Shown here in pieces: positions 20,981 through 36,107 of a stretch of DNA of 64,000 nucleotides. Origin of the DNA: Spiroplasma phoeniceum. GTDB taxonomy: Bacteria > Bacillota_I > Bacilli_A > Mycoplasmatales > Mycoplasmataceae. Every line of letters begins with the position of its first letter. The stretch's first letter is position 1. The notes beneath the pieces are model-generated. The model worked only from the letters and a program-made list of their open reading frames with translations. It was not told where the DNA came from and did no database searches. The position numbers were made by a program, and so were the translations under genes. The DNA lies in assembly GCA_026239495.1 (NCBI GenBank), contig CP110830.1:1674001-1738000 (forward strand). The letters run 5' to 3'.

Positions 20981-23023
20981 TTATTCTACTATCTTAATGT
21001 TATCAAAAATTTGTTTACCAGTTTCAAGAATATCTTTATGTTCTTCATAGTTATCAATTTGTTTAACTAATAAATTTTGGTAAAACTCTTCAACATTAAT
21101 TAATGTTGGTTTTGGTAATTTATTTGCTTGTCTAATTTTAACATAATCATTGCGAACACTAGTTCACTCAGTTTCACTTAAGGCAATAATAATAAAATCA
21201 AAATCAAATGCTTGGAAAATCTTATTGCGAAATTCTCAATCACACATTTCAAAACTAATTCAATTTGCTTCTGGTTTTGTGTTAGTTACAATAATCAGGC
21301 CTTGTTCTGATGCAGCCGCATATTTAATATCATAAAAACTAATTAATTTATCTAATTTAACTACTTTACCTTTTTCGTTAATTAATTCCATAAATTTATT
21401 TTTAAATTTTTCTCGCTTTTCTTTGCTAGCTTTAATTAAAATATTAAAAATGTGATTATTAGAATAATTAATATTAGAAAATTCATAGATATTAACTTTA
21501 TTTTTCATATCGTCACGATATTTTTGTAAGTCAGTTATGCCTTCTAATTCTTTTCCATAAGAAATTTGCTCTGATACAACTGACTGAAAACTTTCTTTTT
21601 CCTTTGTTTGTTCAAAATTAGTTTGAAGATCATTTTTATCTAATATTATTTTATCTTGTTGTGGTTCTATGTTACTAAAAGAAATATCATTAGGTTCTTC
21701 ATCATTAAATAATGAAAAATTATAAAATAATGGTTTGTTATTAGGTGATTTCGGTTCTTTTAAATGAATTATTTCATCATTGTTTTTTAATGGTGTCACT
21801 TGATCTTTTTCATAATTATTTTCTATTATTTCTATATTTTTAGAAATTTGTTCTATTTTATCATGATTAATTTTTCTTTCCTCTGTATGCTCTAAAATCA
21901 CTAAATCACTTAATTTTAAATTCTGTAAATTCTTATTATTATTTTCAAAGATTGCTAAAGCTTTTAATAAAATTAATTCAAAATACATTTCTTGTGTTTT
22001 ACTATTTCGTATTTTTCTTGCTGATTCAGTAAACAAATCAAGTAGCATAATTAATTCTTTTGAACTTAATTGTTCAACAAATTCTTTTGCTTGTTCTTCT
22101 GATAATAAATTTAAAAAAATTGAATTATTCGTTTGTTTAAACTCAAAAATTTCTTTTAAAATATCTAATAAATTTAATGTTAAAATTTCAAAATCAGAAC
22201 CTGCTTGATAAATTTTTTTACTAGCCATTAAAACTTCTGTTGTTTTATATTCTAAAATATCTTTTAATAATTTTAATTTAATGGTTTTTGAAACTGTTGC
22301 AAAAATAATATTTACATTTTCTAATGTAACATTTCGATCAGAAAACATAATTACTTGTTCTAAAATACTTAATGAATCGCGAGCGCTACCATCAGACAGA
22401 AGAGCAATTTCTTTAATCGCAGCCAAATCATATTTAATTTCCTCTTTTTGTAAAATATTAATAATATTATTTTCTAATTCAACTTTTGAGATCTTACGAA
22501 AATTATATTGTTGACAACGTGAAATAATTGTTGCAGGAATCTTATGACTTTCAGTTGTTGCTAAAATAAAAACAACATGTTGTGGTGGTTCTTCTAATGT
22601 TTTTAATAATGCATTAAAAGCTGAATTAGTTAACATATGAATTTCATCAATAATATAAACTTTATATCTTGTCATCGCAGGAAGTAACTGAACGTTATTT
22701 CTAATTTCTCGAATTTCATCAACACCATTATTTGAAGCAGCATCAATTTCAAATACATCAACTGCTCCGGCGCGGTTTATTTCCTGACAACTAGCACATT
22801 CATTACACGGATTCCCTTTATCTAAATTAATACAATTAATTGCTTTTGCAAATATTTTTGCAATCGAAGTTTTACCTGTCCCACGTGGTCCTGAAAATAA
22901 ATATGCATGCGAAAATGTATTATTTATAATTGCATTTTTTAAAGCTTTTCTAATTTCAATTTGTCCAACAATTTTATCAAAATTATTTGGTCTATATTTA
23001 CGATATAAAGAAATATAATCCAT
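20981..23023 (-). CDS. dnaX: DNA polymerase III tau/gamma subunits
   Basis: 680 residues. AAA+ domain with Walker A GPRGTGKTSIAK, a four-Cys zinc module (CINLDKGNPCNECASCQ), Walker B VYIIDEIHMLTN, and SRCQQYNFRKIS sensor. Domain III follows, then a Lys/Glu/Asn-rich tau-specific linker (residues ~390-560) and a final conserved block containing TGA-Trp (ISFEMCDWEFRNKI). ATPase motor of the clamp loader. No A-run frameshift site was obvious. Followed by the broken recR. Confidence 0.95.
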
Positions 23024-23089
23024 TTTTTATGCTCCCGTCCAATATTACTGTTATAATAACTTTATTTTACTCCTTTAATTACAAATATT

Positions 23090-23533
23090 CTATCTTAATT
23101 GTTCAAAAAATTTCTTCATTAAATCTTTTAAAATTATATTTTCCTCATGTTTTCTAACATGTTTAACTTTTAATTTTGAAACATCAAAAGTATGATTAGA
23201 CTTTAAAAAACCATATTTTTCATTTGATAAATAATAATTAATAACTTTAATTCCTGAATTAATTATTGCTCCTAGGCACATCATACATGGTTCAACAGTA
23301 ACTCATATTGAACAATCACTAATTTTATTTGTTCGTTTTTTTCGACATGCTTGATTTAAAGCATAAATCTCAGCGTGTGTTGTTACTGAATTTTTTGTTG
23401 TTTTATTATATCCAATGGCAATAATTTTACCATTTTGGTCAACAACTAATGCAGAAATTGGAACATGTTTTTTCTTATATGCTCGTTGTGATAACTTATA
23501 TAATTTATTGAAAATTAATGTAGTATCTGTCAT
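23090..23533 (-). CDS. tadA: tRNA-specific adenosine deaminase
   Basis: 147 residues from 23533 (MTDTTLIFNKLYKLSQRAYKK), chosen because an upstream in-frame Met lies inside the SRP RNA. The deaminase zinc site is complete: HAEIYALNQAC (HAE) and PCMMCLGAI (PCxxC), joined by a TGA-Trp (CSIWVTVEPC). Converts A34 of tRNA-Arg to inosine. Located between ffs and dnaX. GGGTGAATTT precedes the ATG. Confidence 0.93.
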
Positions 23534-23556
23534 AAATTCACCCTTATCATAAAAAA

Positions 23557-23636
23557 TGTCATTACACATAATCCTTAGTCTTATGGCTGCTACCTTCCGG
23601 CCCTGACCAATTTCAAATGTAACTATTGTAATGACA
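23557..23636 (-). ncRNA. ffs: Signal recognition particle 4.5S RNA (bacterial small SRP RNA)
   Basis: The minus strand contains GGTCAGGGCCGGAAGGTAGC and then AGCCATAA, the conserved SRP domain IV with its GGAA loop and asymmetric internal loop. The outer bases TGTCATTACA and TGTAATGACA pair to close the stem, giving ends at 23557 and 23636 (80 nt). It binds Ffh to target nascent membrane proteins to the translocon. Confidence 0.96.
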
Positions 23637-23671
23637 TAAGTAATTATAGCATAAAATTTTATTTTGCATAT

Positions 23672-23721
23672 CCTTTTTAATTAAAAACTGCAATGTTTCA
23701 CGTGAAACATTGCAGTTTTTT
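23672..23721 (-). terminator. Probable serS terminator formed by the parS1 palindrome
   Basis: In the serS transcript the arms AAAACTGCAATGTTTCAC and GTGAAACATTGCAGTTTT form a stem of about 19 bp, followed by TTTTTAATT. This has the shape of a Rho-independent terminator, so the same DNA can act as parS and as terminator. Confidence 0.65.
23694..23709. promoter_or_regulatory. parS site 1 (ParB/Spo0J-binding)
   Basis: TGTTTCACGTGAAACA, exactly the bacterial parS consensus. It is the centre of a longer perfect palindrome (AAAAACTGCAA on the left, its complement on the right, 23682-23721). Lies 74 bases downstream of the serS stop and about 8.6 kb from oriC, on the leftward replichore. Confidence 0.93.
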
Positions 23722-23749
23722 GGTTTTTCTTTTCCTTGCCTGTTTAAAA

Positions 23750-23765
23750 TGTTTCACGTGAAACA
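23750..23765. promoter_or_regulatory. parS site 2 (ParB/Spo0J-binding)
   Basis: A second exact TGTTTCACGTGAAACA, 56 bases from the first, inside a palindrome starting GTTTAAAATG and ending CATTTTAAAC. It begins before, and reaches within 3 bases of, the serS stop. Transcripts of serS pass through both palindromes. Confidence 0.93.
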
Positions 23766-23767
23766 TT

Positions 23768-25039
<1,272 letters not shown>

Positions 25040-25053
25040 TTTTTTCTTTCTCC

Positions 25054-27519
<2,466 letters not shown>

Positions 27520-29439
27520 CTATACATCCAAATTTTTAACATATTTTGCATTTTCACGAATAAATTTTTTTCGTGATTCAACATTTTCACCCATTAATTC
27601 ATTACAAATTAAATTTGCTTCAAATGCATTATTAACAGAAACTTTCAATAATAAACGCCGTTCTGGATTCATTGTTGTTTCTCATAATTGTTCTGGATTC
27701 ATTTCTCCTAATCCTTTATAACGTTGAATTGTATAATTTTTATTTTGTTTTAATAATTCTTCTTTATAAAGTTCTAATTCATTATTACTATAAGCATATT
27801 GAATCTGATTACCATTTTGAATTTTGTATAGTGGTGGTTGAGCAATATAAATATTGCCATTTTCAATCAAATCTTTCATATAACGATAAAAAAATGTCAA
27901 TAATAAAATTCGAATATGTACGCCGTCAACATCAGCATCAGTCATAATAATTACCTTTTGATAACGTAATTTTTTGTCATTAAAATTATCTTTAATACCT
28001 GATCCTAATGCGGTAATAATTGAATTAATTTCATTATTTTCAAATATTTTAATTTGTTTTGCTTTTTCAACATTTAAAATTTTTCCTCTTAATGGTAAAA
28101 TTGCTTGAAATTTTCGATTTCGACCAGATTTAGCACTTCCACCAGCAGAATCCCCTTCAACAATATAAAGTTCAGCTATTTTAGCATCTTTTGTTTCACA
28201 ATCTGCTAATTTACCTGGTAATGAAAAACTATCCATTACGGTCTTACGACGTGTTATTTCTTTTGCACGCTGTGAAGCAATTCTTGCTTTTAATGATAAA
28301 CTTATTTTTTCAATAATTTTTTTTGTATCTTCTGGATTTTCTAACAAATAACTACTTAATCCTTTTCCAACAATATTAGAAACAATTTTTTTAACTTCAC
28401 TATTCCCTAACTTTGTTTTAGTTTGACCTTCATATTGCGGATCCGGGTGACGAATAGAAATTATTGTTGTCATTCCTTCTTTAATGTCATCTCAAGTAAA
28501 TTTATCTTCGTTACCTTTATTATTTTTATTAATATTTTTAAAATAATTATTTATTTCACGAACAATGGCTAATTTATTCCCTTCTTCGTGGGTTCCACCC
28601 TCATGGGTATTAATGTTATTACAAAAAGAAAAAATATTTTCTGAATAATTGTCATTATATTGTAACCCAAATTCAACAACAATATTATTTTCTATTCCTT
28701 CAACATAAAAAACATCGTTTAGTGGAGTTCCAATTGTTTTATTTAATTCTAAAACATAATCTTTAATTCCATTATTAAATTGATAAACAACCATTTTTTC
28801 TTCATCATCTTCTCGTAAATCAACTAATGATATTTCTAATCCTTTATTTAAAAAAGCTAATTGTTTAATTCGATTTTGAATTGTTGAAAAACTAAAAATT
28901 GTTGTTTCTTTAAAAATATTTTCATCTGGTAAAAAAGTTACTGTTGTTCCAGTTTCTGAAGTTGAACCAAATTCTTTAATTTGTGTTAAAATTTGACCAC
29001 CATTATGAAACTCCATTGCATATTTTTTATTATTTTTCCTAACTTCAACTTTTAAATATTTACTTAAAGCATTAACAACACTAGCTCCTACTCCATGTAA
29101 GCCACCAGAAATTTTATATGTATTTGAATCAAATTTTCCTCCTGCATGTAAAATAGTAAAAACAGTTTCTAATGTTGAAACTTTTGTTTTTGGGTGAATT
29201 TCAATTGGAATTCCACGGCCATTGTCAACAACTGTAATTGATTCATCTTTATTAATGATAATTTTAATTTTATTAGCAAAATTAGCTAAAACTTCATCAA
29301 TTGAGTTATCAACAATTTCTCAAACTAAATGATGTAATCCTCTAGAATTTGTAGCCCCAATATACATCCCTGGTCGTTTTCGAACTGCTTCTAAATCTTC
29401 TAAAATTTGAATTGATTCTGAATTATAATTATCACCCAT
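27520..29439 (-). CDS. gyrB: DNA gyrase subunit B
   Basis: 639 residues as one frame with TGA-Trp codons. GHKL ATPase start ([20 protein letters not shown], then [10 protein letters not shown]), the GGTH segment ([13 protein letters not shown]), Toprim motifs [16 protein letters not shown] and [14 protein letters not shown], and a conserved [19 protein letters not shown]. It lies 174 bases downstream of dnaN and directly upstream of gyrA, in the standard oriC-proximal order. Confidence 0.97.
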
Positions 29440-29613
29440 AAATAATTTTCTCCATTTCTGCCTTTTTTTTATTTTACCATTATTATCTAATTTTAGGGCT
29501 AAATTATCAAATATATTTTTAAATATTCTTTTATATAAAAAAAATTATATTTTTAGTGTCTAATTTAACCCTATAAAAAAGTTATAAAATAAAAAAAACT
29601 TATTATTGAGTTT

Positions 29614-30732
29614 TTAATATGATCGAATTGGTAAAACTAGTTGTTGTAATGTTGGATCATCATTAGAAGTAATAATTAATGGTTTTGTTTCATCAATCAT
29701 TTTAATTGTAATTTCTTTTGTTTTAAAGGCTTTTAAGGCATCCAAAATATACTTTGAATTAAAAGCAATTGTTTGGTGTACTCCTTCAACTTTAAAATCT
29801 TTAATTTCTTCTTCTGTGTTACCAATTTCTTGCGTAAATGAAGTAACTAAAACTTTTTGTTCTTTTATTTTTAATGTAACAATTGTTGTCATCGCATCAT
29901 TTGATAAAACACTAGCTCGCTCAATAATTTTAATTAATTCACGATTATTGATTGTTAATGAAGTATTAAATGAAGTTGGAATAACTTTACTTGTATCAGG
30001 ATATTTTCCTTCAATAATTTTTGTTTGAACAATTGTATTATTAATAATAACACTGACTGACTTATCAGTAATTTTTATTTTAATTTCTTGGTCATTTTCT
30101 GAAATTAAACGGCCAATTTCATTAATAAATTTTCCAGGAATAATAACATCAAAATTATAATTATTACTATAATCAATCTTTTTGCATGATAATCGAAATG
30201 AATCAGTGGCAGTAATTATTAATTCTTTATTATTTTGATCTGTTTTAATATTTAAACCATTAAAAACTATTCTTTTTTCTTTTTCTCCAATTGCAAAACT
30301 TGTTTGTGAAATAATTTCTTTTAATATTATACTTGTAAAATTTATTTCTTTACCCTCTGTTTCAAATGATAAATGTGGATAATCTGCTGAGTTTAATGAA
30401 TTTAAAACTGAATCAAAATTACTTGCTTTTATTTTAATTAAATTACCCTCAACTACTTCCAATGTAATAAATTCATCTTCAATTTTACGAATAACTTCAA
30501 CAATAAATTTATTTTTAATTAAGACACTTCCAATTCGAGTAATACTTAAATCATTGCCCATAATTTCTGATTTAATTGATGTATCACCATCAGAAGTAGT
30601 AAAAGTAATTTTGTCTTTTTTAACTTCAATTAAAATTCCTAGTAGTGAAGGAATTAAAGTCTTTTGAGAAATTATTCGACTTACTTTCAATAATTCATCT
30701 AATATTTTTTCTCTTTTAATGTTTACAATCAT
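29614..30732 (-). CDS. dnaN: DNA polymerase III beta (sliding clamp)
   Basis: 372 residues. Three repeats of the clamp fold; recognisable segments include [26 protein letters not shown] (family: TDxxRL), [13 protein letters not shown] and the C-terminal VLPIRSY (usual ending LMPMR). Forms a ring that tethers the replicase to DNA. Follows dnaA by 166 bases; the gap holds two DnaA-box-like TGTGGAAAA/CGTGGAAAA motifs. Confidence 0.97.
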   Translation of the reverse strand: MIVNIKREKILDELLKVSRIISQKTLIPSLLGILIEVKKDKITFTTSDGDTSIKSEIMGNDLSITRIGSVLIKNKFIVEVIRKIEDEFITLEVVEGNLIKIKASNFDSVLNSLNSADYPHLSFETEGKEINFTSIILKEIISQTSFAIGEKEKRIVFNGLNIKTDQNNKELIITATDSFRLSCKKIDYSNNYNFDVIIPGKFINEIGRLISENDQEIKIKITDKSVSVIINNTIVQTKIIEGKYPDTSKVIPTSFNTSLTINNRELIKIIERASVLSNDAMTTIVTLKIKEQKVLVTSFTQEIGNTEEEIKDFKVEGVHQTIAFNSKYILDALKAFKTKEITIKMIDETKPLIITSNDDPTLQQLVLPIRSY

Positions 30733-30829
30733 TTTGTTACTCCTTACTTTATTATATTCTGTAATATATAAATAATTATATACTATTGTTAAAATATTTT
30801 TTTATTTATTATTATTATAATGTAGAAAA

Positions 30830-30891
30830 TGTGGAAAACTTGATAAAGTTTTAAATAATATTATTTTTTATTAAAAAAGAGGCGTGGAAAA
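30830..30891. promoter_or_regulatory. DnaA-box-like sites between dnaA and dnaN
   Basis: TGTGGAAAA at 30830-30838 and CGTGGAAAA at 30883-30891, each one or two mismatches from TGTGGATAA (complement of TTATCCACA). The dnaA-dnaN gap is a common position for a secondary box cluster. Confidence 0.55.
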
Positions 30892-30898
30892 CATTGTG

Positions 30899-32251
30899 CT
30901 ATTTTCCTTCAATTTTTCTACGAACTGCATTTACTAAATGTTTAAATTCTTTGTTTGCGCTAATATGTGCTTCAACTTTTTTAACACTATTCATAACAGT
31001 TGTGTGGTCTTTACCACCAAACTCATTTCCAATTCTTGTAAATGGTTCATCTAATAATGTTCGACAAAAATACATTGCTAATTGTCGTGCTTGCATTACA
31101 CTACTAACTCGTGATTTGCTCATCATTGCTTTGATAGTAATATTATAATTATCAGCAACAATTTGTTTAATTTTTTTAGGGGTAATTTTTTCATTGTTTT
31201 GCAGAGGAGCATTTTTAAATGCTTTTTCAACATCAGCTAATGTAATAATTTCATTTGGTTTTTTGTTCATAACAGCTAAAAATAATAATCGCTTAATTGC
31301 TCCTTCTAACCTTCTAACATCACTGTTAAAATTTAAAGCAATAAATTCTAGTGATTCTTCTGAAAATAATCCTAAGTTATTTTGATGTTTTAGTTTTTGT
31401 TCTAATATTTTAAGAGCTGTTTCAAAATCTGGTGAATCTAAACCAATACTTAAACCATATGAAAAACGAGAAATAATTCTAGATTCAAAACCACCTAGAT
31501 CATCAGGATATTTATCAGAAGTAATTACAATTTGTTTATTTTTTTCAATATATGAGTTAAAAATATGAAAAAATAATTCATTTGTTTTATTGCGTTTTGC
31601 TAATAATTGTATGTCATCAATTAATAAACAGTCGTAAATATCATAAGATGTTTTAAAAGCTTCAATAATCTCATGTCCTTGATTTAAAATATCCATAGCA
31701 ATTTTTCCAAACTCATCAGCTTTTAAATATTTTACTCGGTTATTTGTTTTATAAATTTCATTTACCTTATTTTCAATTGCGTGTAGTAAATGTGTTTTTC
31801 CTAGTCCAGAGTCTCCATATATGAATAATGGATTTCATTTTTTACCAAGATCTAGAGCAACTGCTAAAGCTGCTTGCATTGCTTCGTGATTAGAATCTCC
31901 ACGAACAAAATTTTCAAAAGTATAATTTTCATAATAAGCAATGTTATTGTTTTCTGTTAATGTATCAATTTTACTAATTACAGATGCTTGCTTATTAATA
32001 TTTTTTTCTAATTCAAAAGAAATATTATATTTGATTCCAGTCATTTTTTTTAAGATATTTTTAATTTTTTCATTTAATCCTGCTTCAAAAACACCAATTG
32101 CAATTTCTGATTTTGTTGTAATTAAGCAGTTATTATCAGATACAGTATATAATTTTGTGTCACTAATATAGTAGTTGTAAATTTCTGGGGAAACTGATTC
32201 ATCACGAGATAATATTTCTTTAACTTCAATCCATAATTCTTTTGTGTTCAT
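30899..32251 (-). CDS. dnaA: Chromosomal replication initiator DnaA
   Basis: 450 residues from 32251 (MNTKELWIEVKEILSRDE), preferred because GGAG lies 9 bases upstream; an in-frame ATG at 32260 would add three residues. N-terminal domain I, a linker, then domain III with Walker A GDSGLGKTHLL preceded by TGA-Trp, Walker B CLLIDDIQLLA and an Arg-finger region. Domain IV ends with the signature GGKDHTTVMNSVKKVE. Marks the chromosome origin. First gene of the leftward dnaA-dnaN-gyrB-gyrA block. Confidence 0.97.
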
Positions 32252-32266
32252 TAATTTCATCTCCAA

Positions 32267-32568
32267 TAGTTTTTATTGTTATTAATTATAAATAAAAGAT
32301 GTGGAAAAGTATTAAAAAATGAGCAAAATTAATAAAAATTAATAGTTTTGCACATTAAATATTTTTTATATTATCTTTAAAAGCATTTTTTATTGATTAT
32401 TTTTATTGTTTTCCACATTATTAACATTTTATGGTGTAATTTTTTTTATTGTGGAAAGTGATAAAGTTTTACAATAATATTTATTAATGTAATTATTATC
32501 GAAAAAATTGCTAATAACAAATAAAAATATGGTATATTTATTTTATTTAAAAAATATATTGACTAGAC
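32267..32568. other. Likely oriC region upstream of dnaA
   Basis: 302 bases without a gene between dnaA and an IS3 element, extremely AT rich. DnaA-box-like motifs: TGTGGAAAA at 32300, TTTTCCACA at 32409, TGTGGAAAG at 32450. Long A/T runs between them could serve as unwinding sequence. Gene orientation switches here, leftward on one side and rightward on the other. Spiroplasma citri oriC was mapped to the dnaA flanks (established). rpmH, usually divergent from dnaA, is absent; the IS3 element takes its place. Confidence 0.75.
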
Positions 32569-34012
32569 TGACCCAGTTTAGTAAGTAAAATTAAAAAAGA
32601 AATTTACTAAACTTTTAAAGGAGGTGCATTTTTATATGGCAAAAAAAAGGACAAAAATTTAAAACATATAATGCAGAATTTAGAAAAAATACAGTAAAAC
32701 AAATTGAACAAACATCGCTTACTTATATTTCAAAAAAATATAAAGTAAATATAAAAACACTTAATTCATGACAAAAAAATTTTAAAAAAGGAATTTTAAA
32801 TACATCAAAAGGTTCAAAAGAACCATTTGGGAAAAAAGATTTAAACTATTACAAAGTTAGATATGAATTATTAAAAAAGATCCATGACTTTTACAATTAA
32901 ATAAACAAAAAATAGTATCTTTTATAAAAAAAATCGTGTTAAATATTCATTAAAATTATTGCTTGATATAACAGGTTTAAAGTGTAGTTATTGAGATAAA
33001 TATAAAAATTATTTAAGTAATGGCAAGGATAACGAACCATTGAAGAAAATTTAAAACAATTTGGATATTGTTGGATAACTAAATATTTAAAAGAAGATTA
33101 TGACATTATTTATAATGCTTAAAAAAGTATTACGAATTATGAATGAAAATAATATTCAAGCTGAATATGTAAAACGGATGCGGAAAAAAAATATTAATAA
33201 AAAAGTCCAAAAATAAAAATATAATTAAATATCCTGATTTAGTAAATCGTAAATTTAATAAAATTAAAGAAAAATTTAAAGTTTTATTTACTGGTGTAAC
33301 TTATTTAATTTGAAATGGTAAAAAACATTATCAATCAACAATAATTGATGGATATACTAGACTTATTGCATAACCTAATCTAATTATTTTAAAATTCCTA
33401 TAAAATATTTTTAAATTAAAATAGAAATTATAGGAGATTAAAATTATAAAATTTGATAAATTTAATTTTATTAATGATAAAGAATTATTGCGATTAACCG
33501 GAGAAAAAAAGCTACTTTTAATAAAATGTTAAATAGACTTCTTGCATAACCCATTAAAATAATTTCAAATATTTGTAAAAAGGGGTTAATATAAAATTAT
33601 AATTTTATATTAGACTTCTTGCGATACCTGGTTTTATTATTAAAATATTATTATAAAATATAATTTATGAGGATATTAAATTATGAAATTTGATGAATTT
33701 AAAAATATTAATGATAAAGAATGATTAAGATTAACAGGAATAAAACAAGATATCGCAAGAAGTCTAATGTATATCTAATTAAATTATAATTTCTATGGGT
33801 AAAAATTATCATTGTGCTGATAATATTTTTATTGAAAGTTTTCATTCTTTATTAAAAAAAAGCAACAATTCATAACAATATTTATTTATCTCATGATGAA
33901 TATATTAATAATATTAAAAAATGAAATAAATGATATTTAAGTCTTAAAGAAAAATATATAATAAATAAAAGTTTATAGCCCTTTTTTATTAATACTTACT
34001 AAACTGGGTGCA
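32569..34012 (+). mobile_element. IS3-family element, degenerate and interrupted by IS5 scraps
   Basis: Inverted repeats ACCCAGTTTAGTAAGTA (left, 32571) and its complement TACTTACTAAACTGGGT (right, ends 34008). orfA begins at the ATG 32636 but is frameshifted after A8; beyond it GQKFKTYNAEFRKNTVKQIE and an HTH are clear. orfB pieces follow: YSLKLLLDITGLKCSYWDKYKNYL, KKVLRIMNENNIQAEY, and after the interruption MGKNYHCADNIFIESFHSLL (the integrase DDE Glu region). Several further frameshifts. Defective; sits directly beside oriC. Confidence 0.82.
33358..33766 (+). mobile_element. Three IS5 fragments inside the IS3 orfB
   Basis: 33358-33533 is a copy-A-type left end plus the first ~35 codons; 33534-33609 is a right terminus in reverse orientation; 33611-33766 is a B/C/D-type left end with 30 codons that runs directly into ATATCGCAAGAAGTCTA, so that its two ends are inverted repeats. 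None can encode transposase. The IS3 gene continues on both sides. Confidence 0.85.
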
Positions 34013-34103
34013 GCCTAGAATTTTACTTTTTTATTTTTAAAATAATTATAAGAAAGATTGATATAATTAAAGAAAAGCAAAATTATAAAGGAGTAGTTAA
34101 ATA

Positions 34104-36068
34104 GTGTTTAAATTAACATCAAATTATTTACCATCAGGTGATCAACCCCTGGCAATTGAAAAATTAACTACCAATTTATTAGCAAATAAAAAACATCAAG
34201 TTTTATTAGGAGCAACTGGAACTGGAAAAACATTTACAATGGCAAATGTTATTGAAAATTATCAAAAACCAACATTGGTGATGGCGCATAATAAAACATT
34301 AGCAATGCAATTATATGTTGAGTTAAAAGAAATGTTTTCAGAAAATCGTGTTGAGTATTTTGTTTCAAACTTTGATTTTTATCAACCGGAAGCTTATTTG
34401 CCAGGAAAAGATTTATACATTAATAAAGATGCTCGCCAAAATATGGAGTTAGACATGATGCGGTTAAGTGCTTTTAATGCTTTAACAACTCGTAAAGATG
34501 TTATTGTCGTGGCTTCTGTTGCTGCAATTTATGGAGCACAAGATCCAAATGAATATAAAAAATCTTTTTTGCAAATTAATCGTAATCAAAAAATTAGTAA
34601 AAAAGATTTAGCCAATTTTTTAGTATCATCAGGATATGTTCGTAATGATATTGAATTGATACCAGGTAGTTTTAGTGCTAAAGGTGATGTAATTAAAATT
34701 GTTCCAGGGTGAAATGTTAAAACTTTTATTCGCATTGATTTATTTGGAGATGAAATTGATGATTTAGCTTATATTGATGAAATTACTGGTAATGTTACAC
34801 AGCGGTTATCAACATTAACAATTTTTCCAGCGCAAGATTATATTACTTCTCCAGAACGCTTAGATGAAGCAATTAAACGAATTGAAACAGAATTAAAAGT
34901 TCGCTTAGCTGAATTAGAAGCAGCTGGAAAAATTGTTGAATTACAACGTTTAAAACAACGAACTGAATATGATTTAGATTTACTTCGTGAAAGTGGAATA
35001 TGTTCTGGAATTGAAAACTATTCACGACATTTAGATTTACGAGAAGAAGGTGAAGCACCCTATACTTTGATTGATTTTTTTGGCCAAGATTTTTTAACTA
35101 TTATTGATGAATCACATATGTCATTGCCACAAATTCGAGCAATGTATAACACAGATAGAAGTCGAAAAGAAACCTTAGTAAATTATGGTTTTCGTTTAAA
35201 AAGTGCATTAGATAATCGTCCCTTAAATTTTGATGAATTTAATCAAAAATTAAAAAATGTTATTTATGTTTCAGCAACTCCGGGTGATTATGAATTAGGT
35301 TTAGTAAATAATGAAGTGGTTCAACAAATTATTCGGCCAACGGGATTATTAGATCCAACCGTAGAAGTAAAGTCAACAGTAGGACAAATTGATGATATTA
35401 TTGAACAAGTAAAAATTCGTCGGAAAAAAAATGAACGTGTTTTTATTACTACTTTAACAATTCGGATGTCAGAAGATTTAACAAGTTATTTACAAGAACA
35501 AAATGTTAAAGTTGCATATTTACATAGTGAATTAAAAACTTTAGAACGTAGTCAAATCTTATTGGATTTAAGAAAAGGAGTTTATGATTGTATTGTTGGT
35601 GTTAACTTAATTCGTGAAGGAATTGATATTCCAGAAGTATCATTAATTTGTATTCTTGATGCTGACAAGCAAGGATTTTTACGAAATGAACGAAGTTTAA
35701 TTCAAACAATTGGTCGTGCCGCAAGGAATGCGGCTGGGCATGTTATTTTATATGCTGATAGTGTTTCTGAATCAATGCGAAAAGCAATGCGAGAAACTGC
35801 TCGCCGTCGGCAAATTCAAGAGGCATATAATTTGGAATATCATATTACTCCAACAACAATTATTAAGAATATTCGTGATTATACTAATATTAAACGTCAA
35901 GATGATAAATTACATAACATTAAAAATAAAAAATCAAAAGAATATAAAACAGCTAAAGAAGGATTACTACAAGATTTACGAAAAGAAATGTATGAGGCAA
36001 GTAAAAAACTTGATTTTGAACGAGCTGCAGAATTACGCGATATTATTATTGAAATTGAAGCAGAATAA
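34104..36068 (+). CDS. uvrB: Excinuclease ABC subunit B
   Basis: 654 residues with a GTG start (GTGTTTAAATTAACATCAAA) after AAAGGAG, and one TGA-Trp at 34710. Walker [15 protein letters not shown], beta-hairpin [19 protein letters not shown], helicase motifs [15 protein letters not shown] and QTIGRAARN, and the C-terminal UvrC-binding domain ([18 protein letters not shown]). Damage-verification helicase of nucleotide excision repair. uvrA lies 16.7 kb away. A -10-like TATAAT is at 34062. First host gene right of the origin. Confidence 0.97.
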
Positions 36069-36107
36069 TGATTTGTGATAGTATTAATTTACAGGGAGGA
36101 ACTGGGA

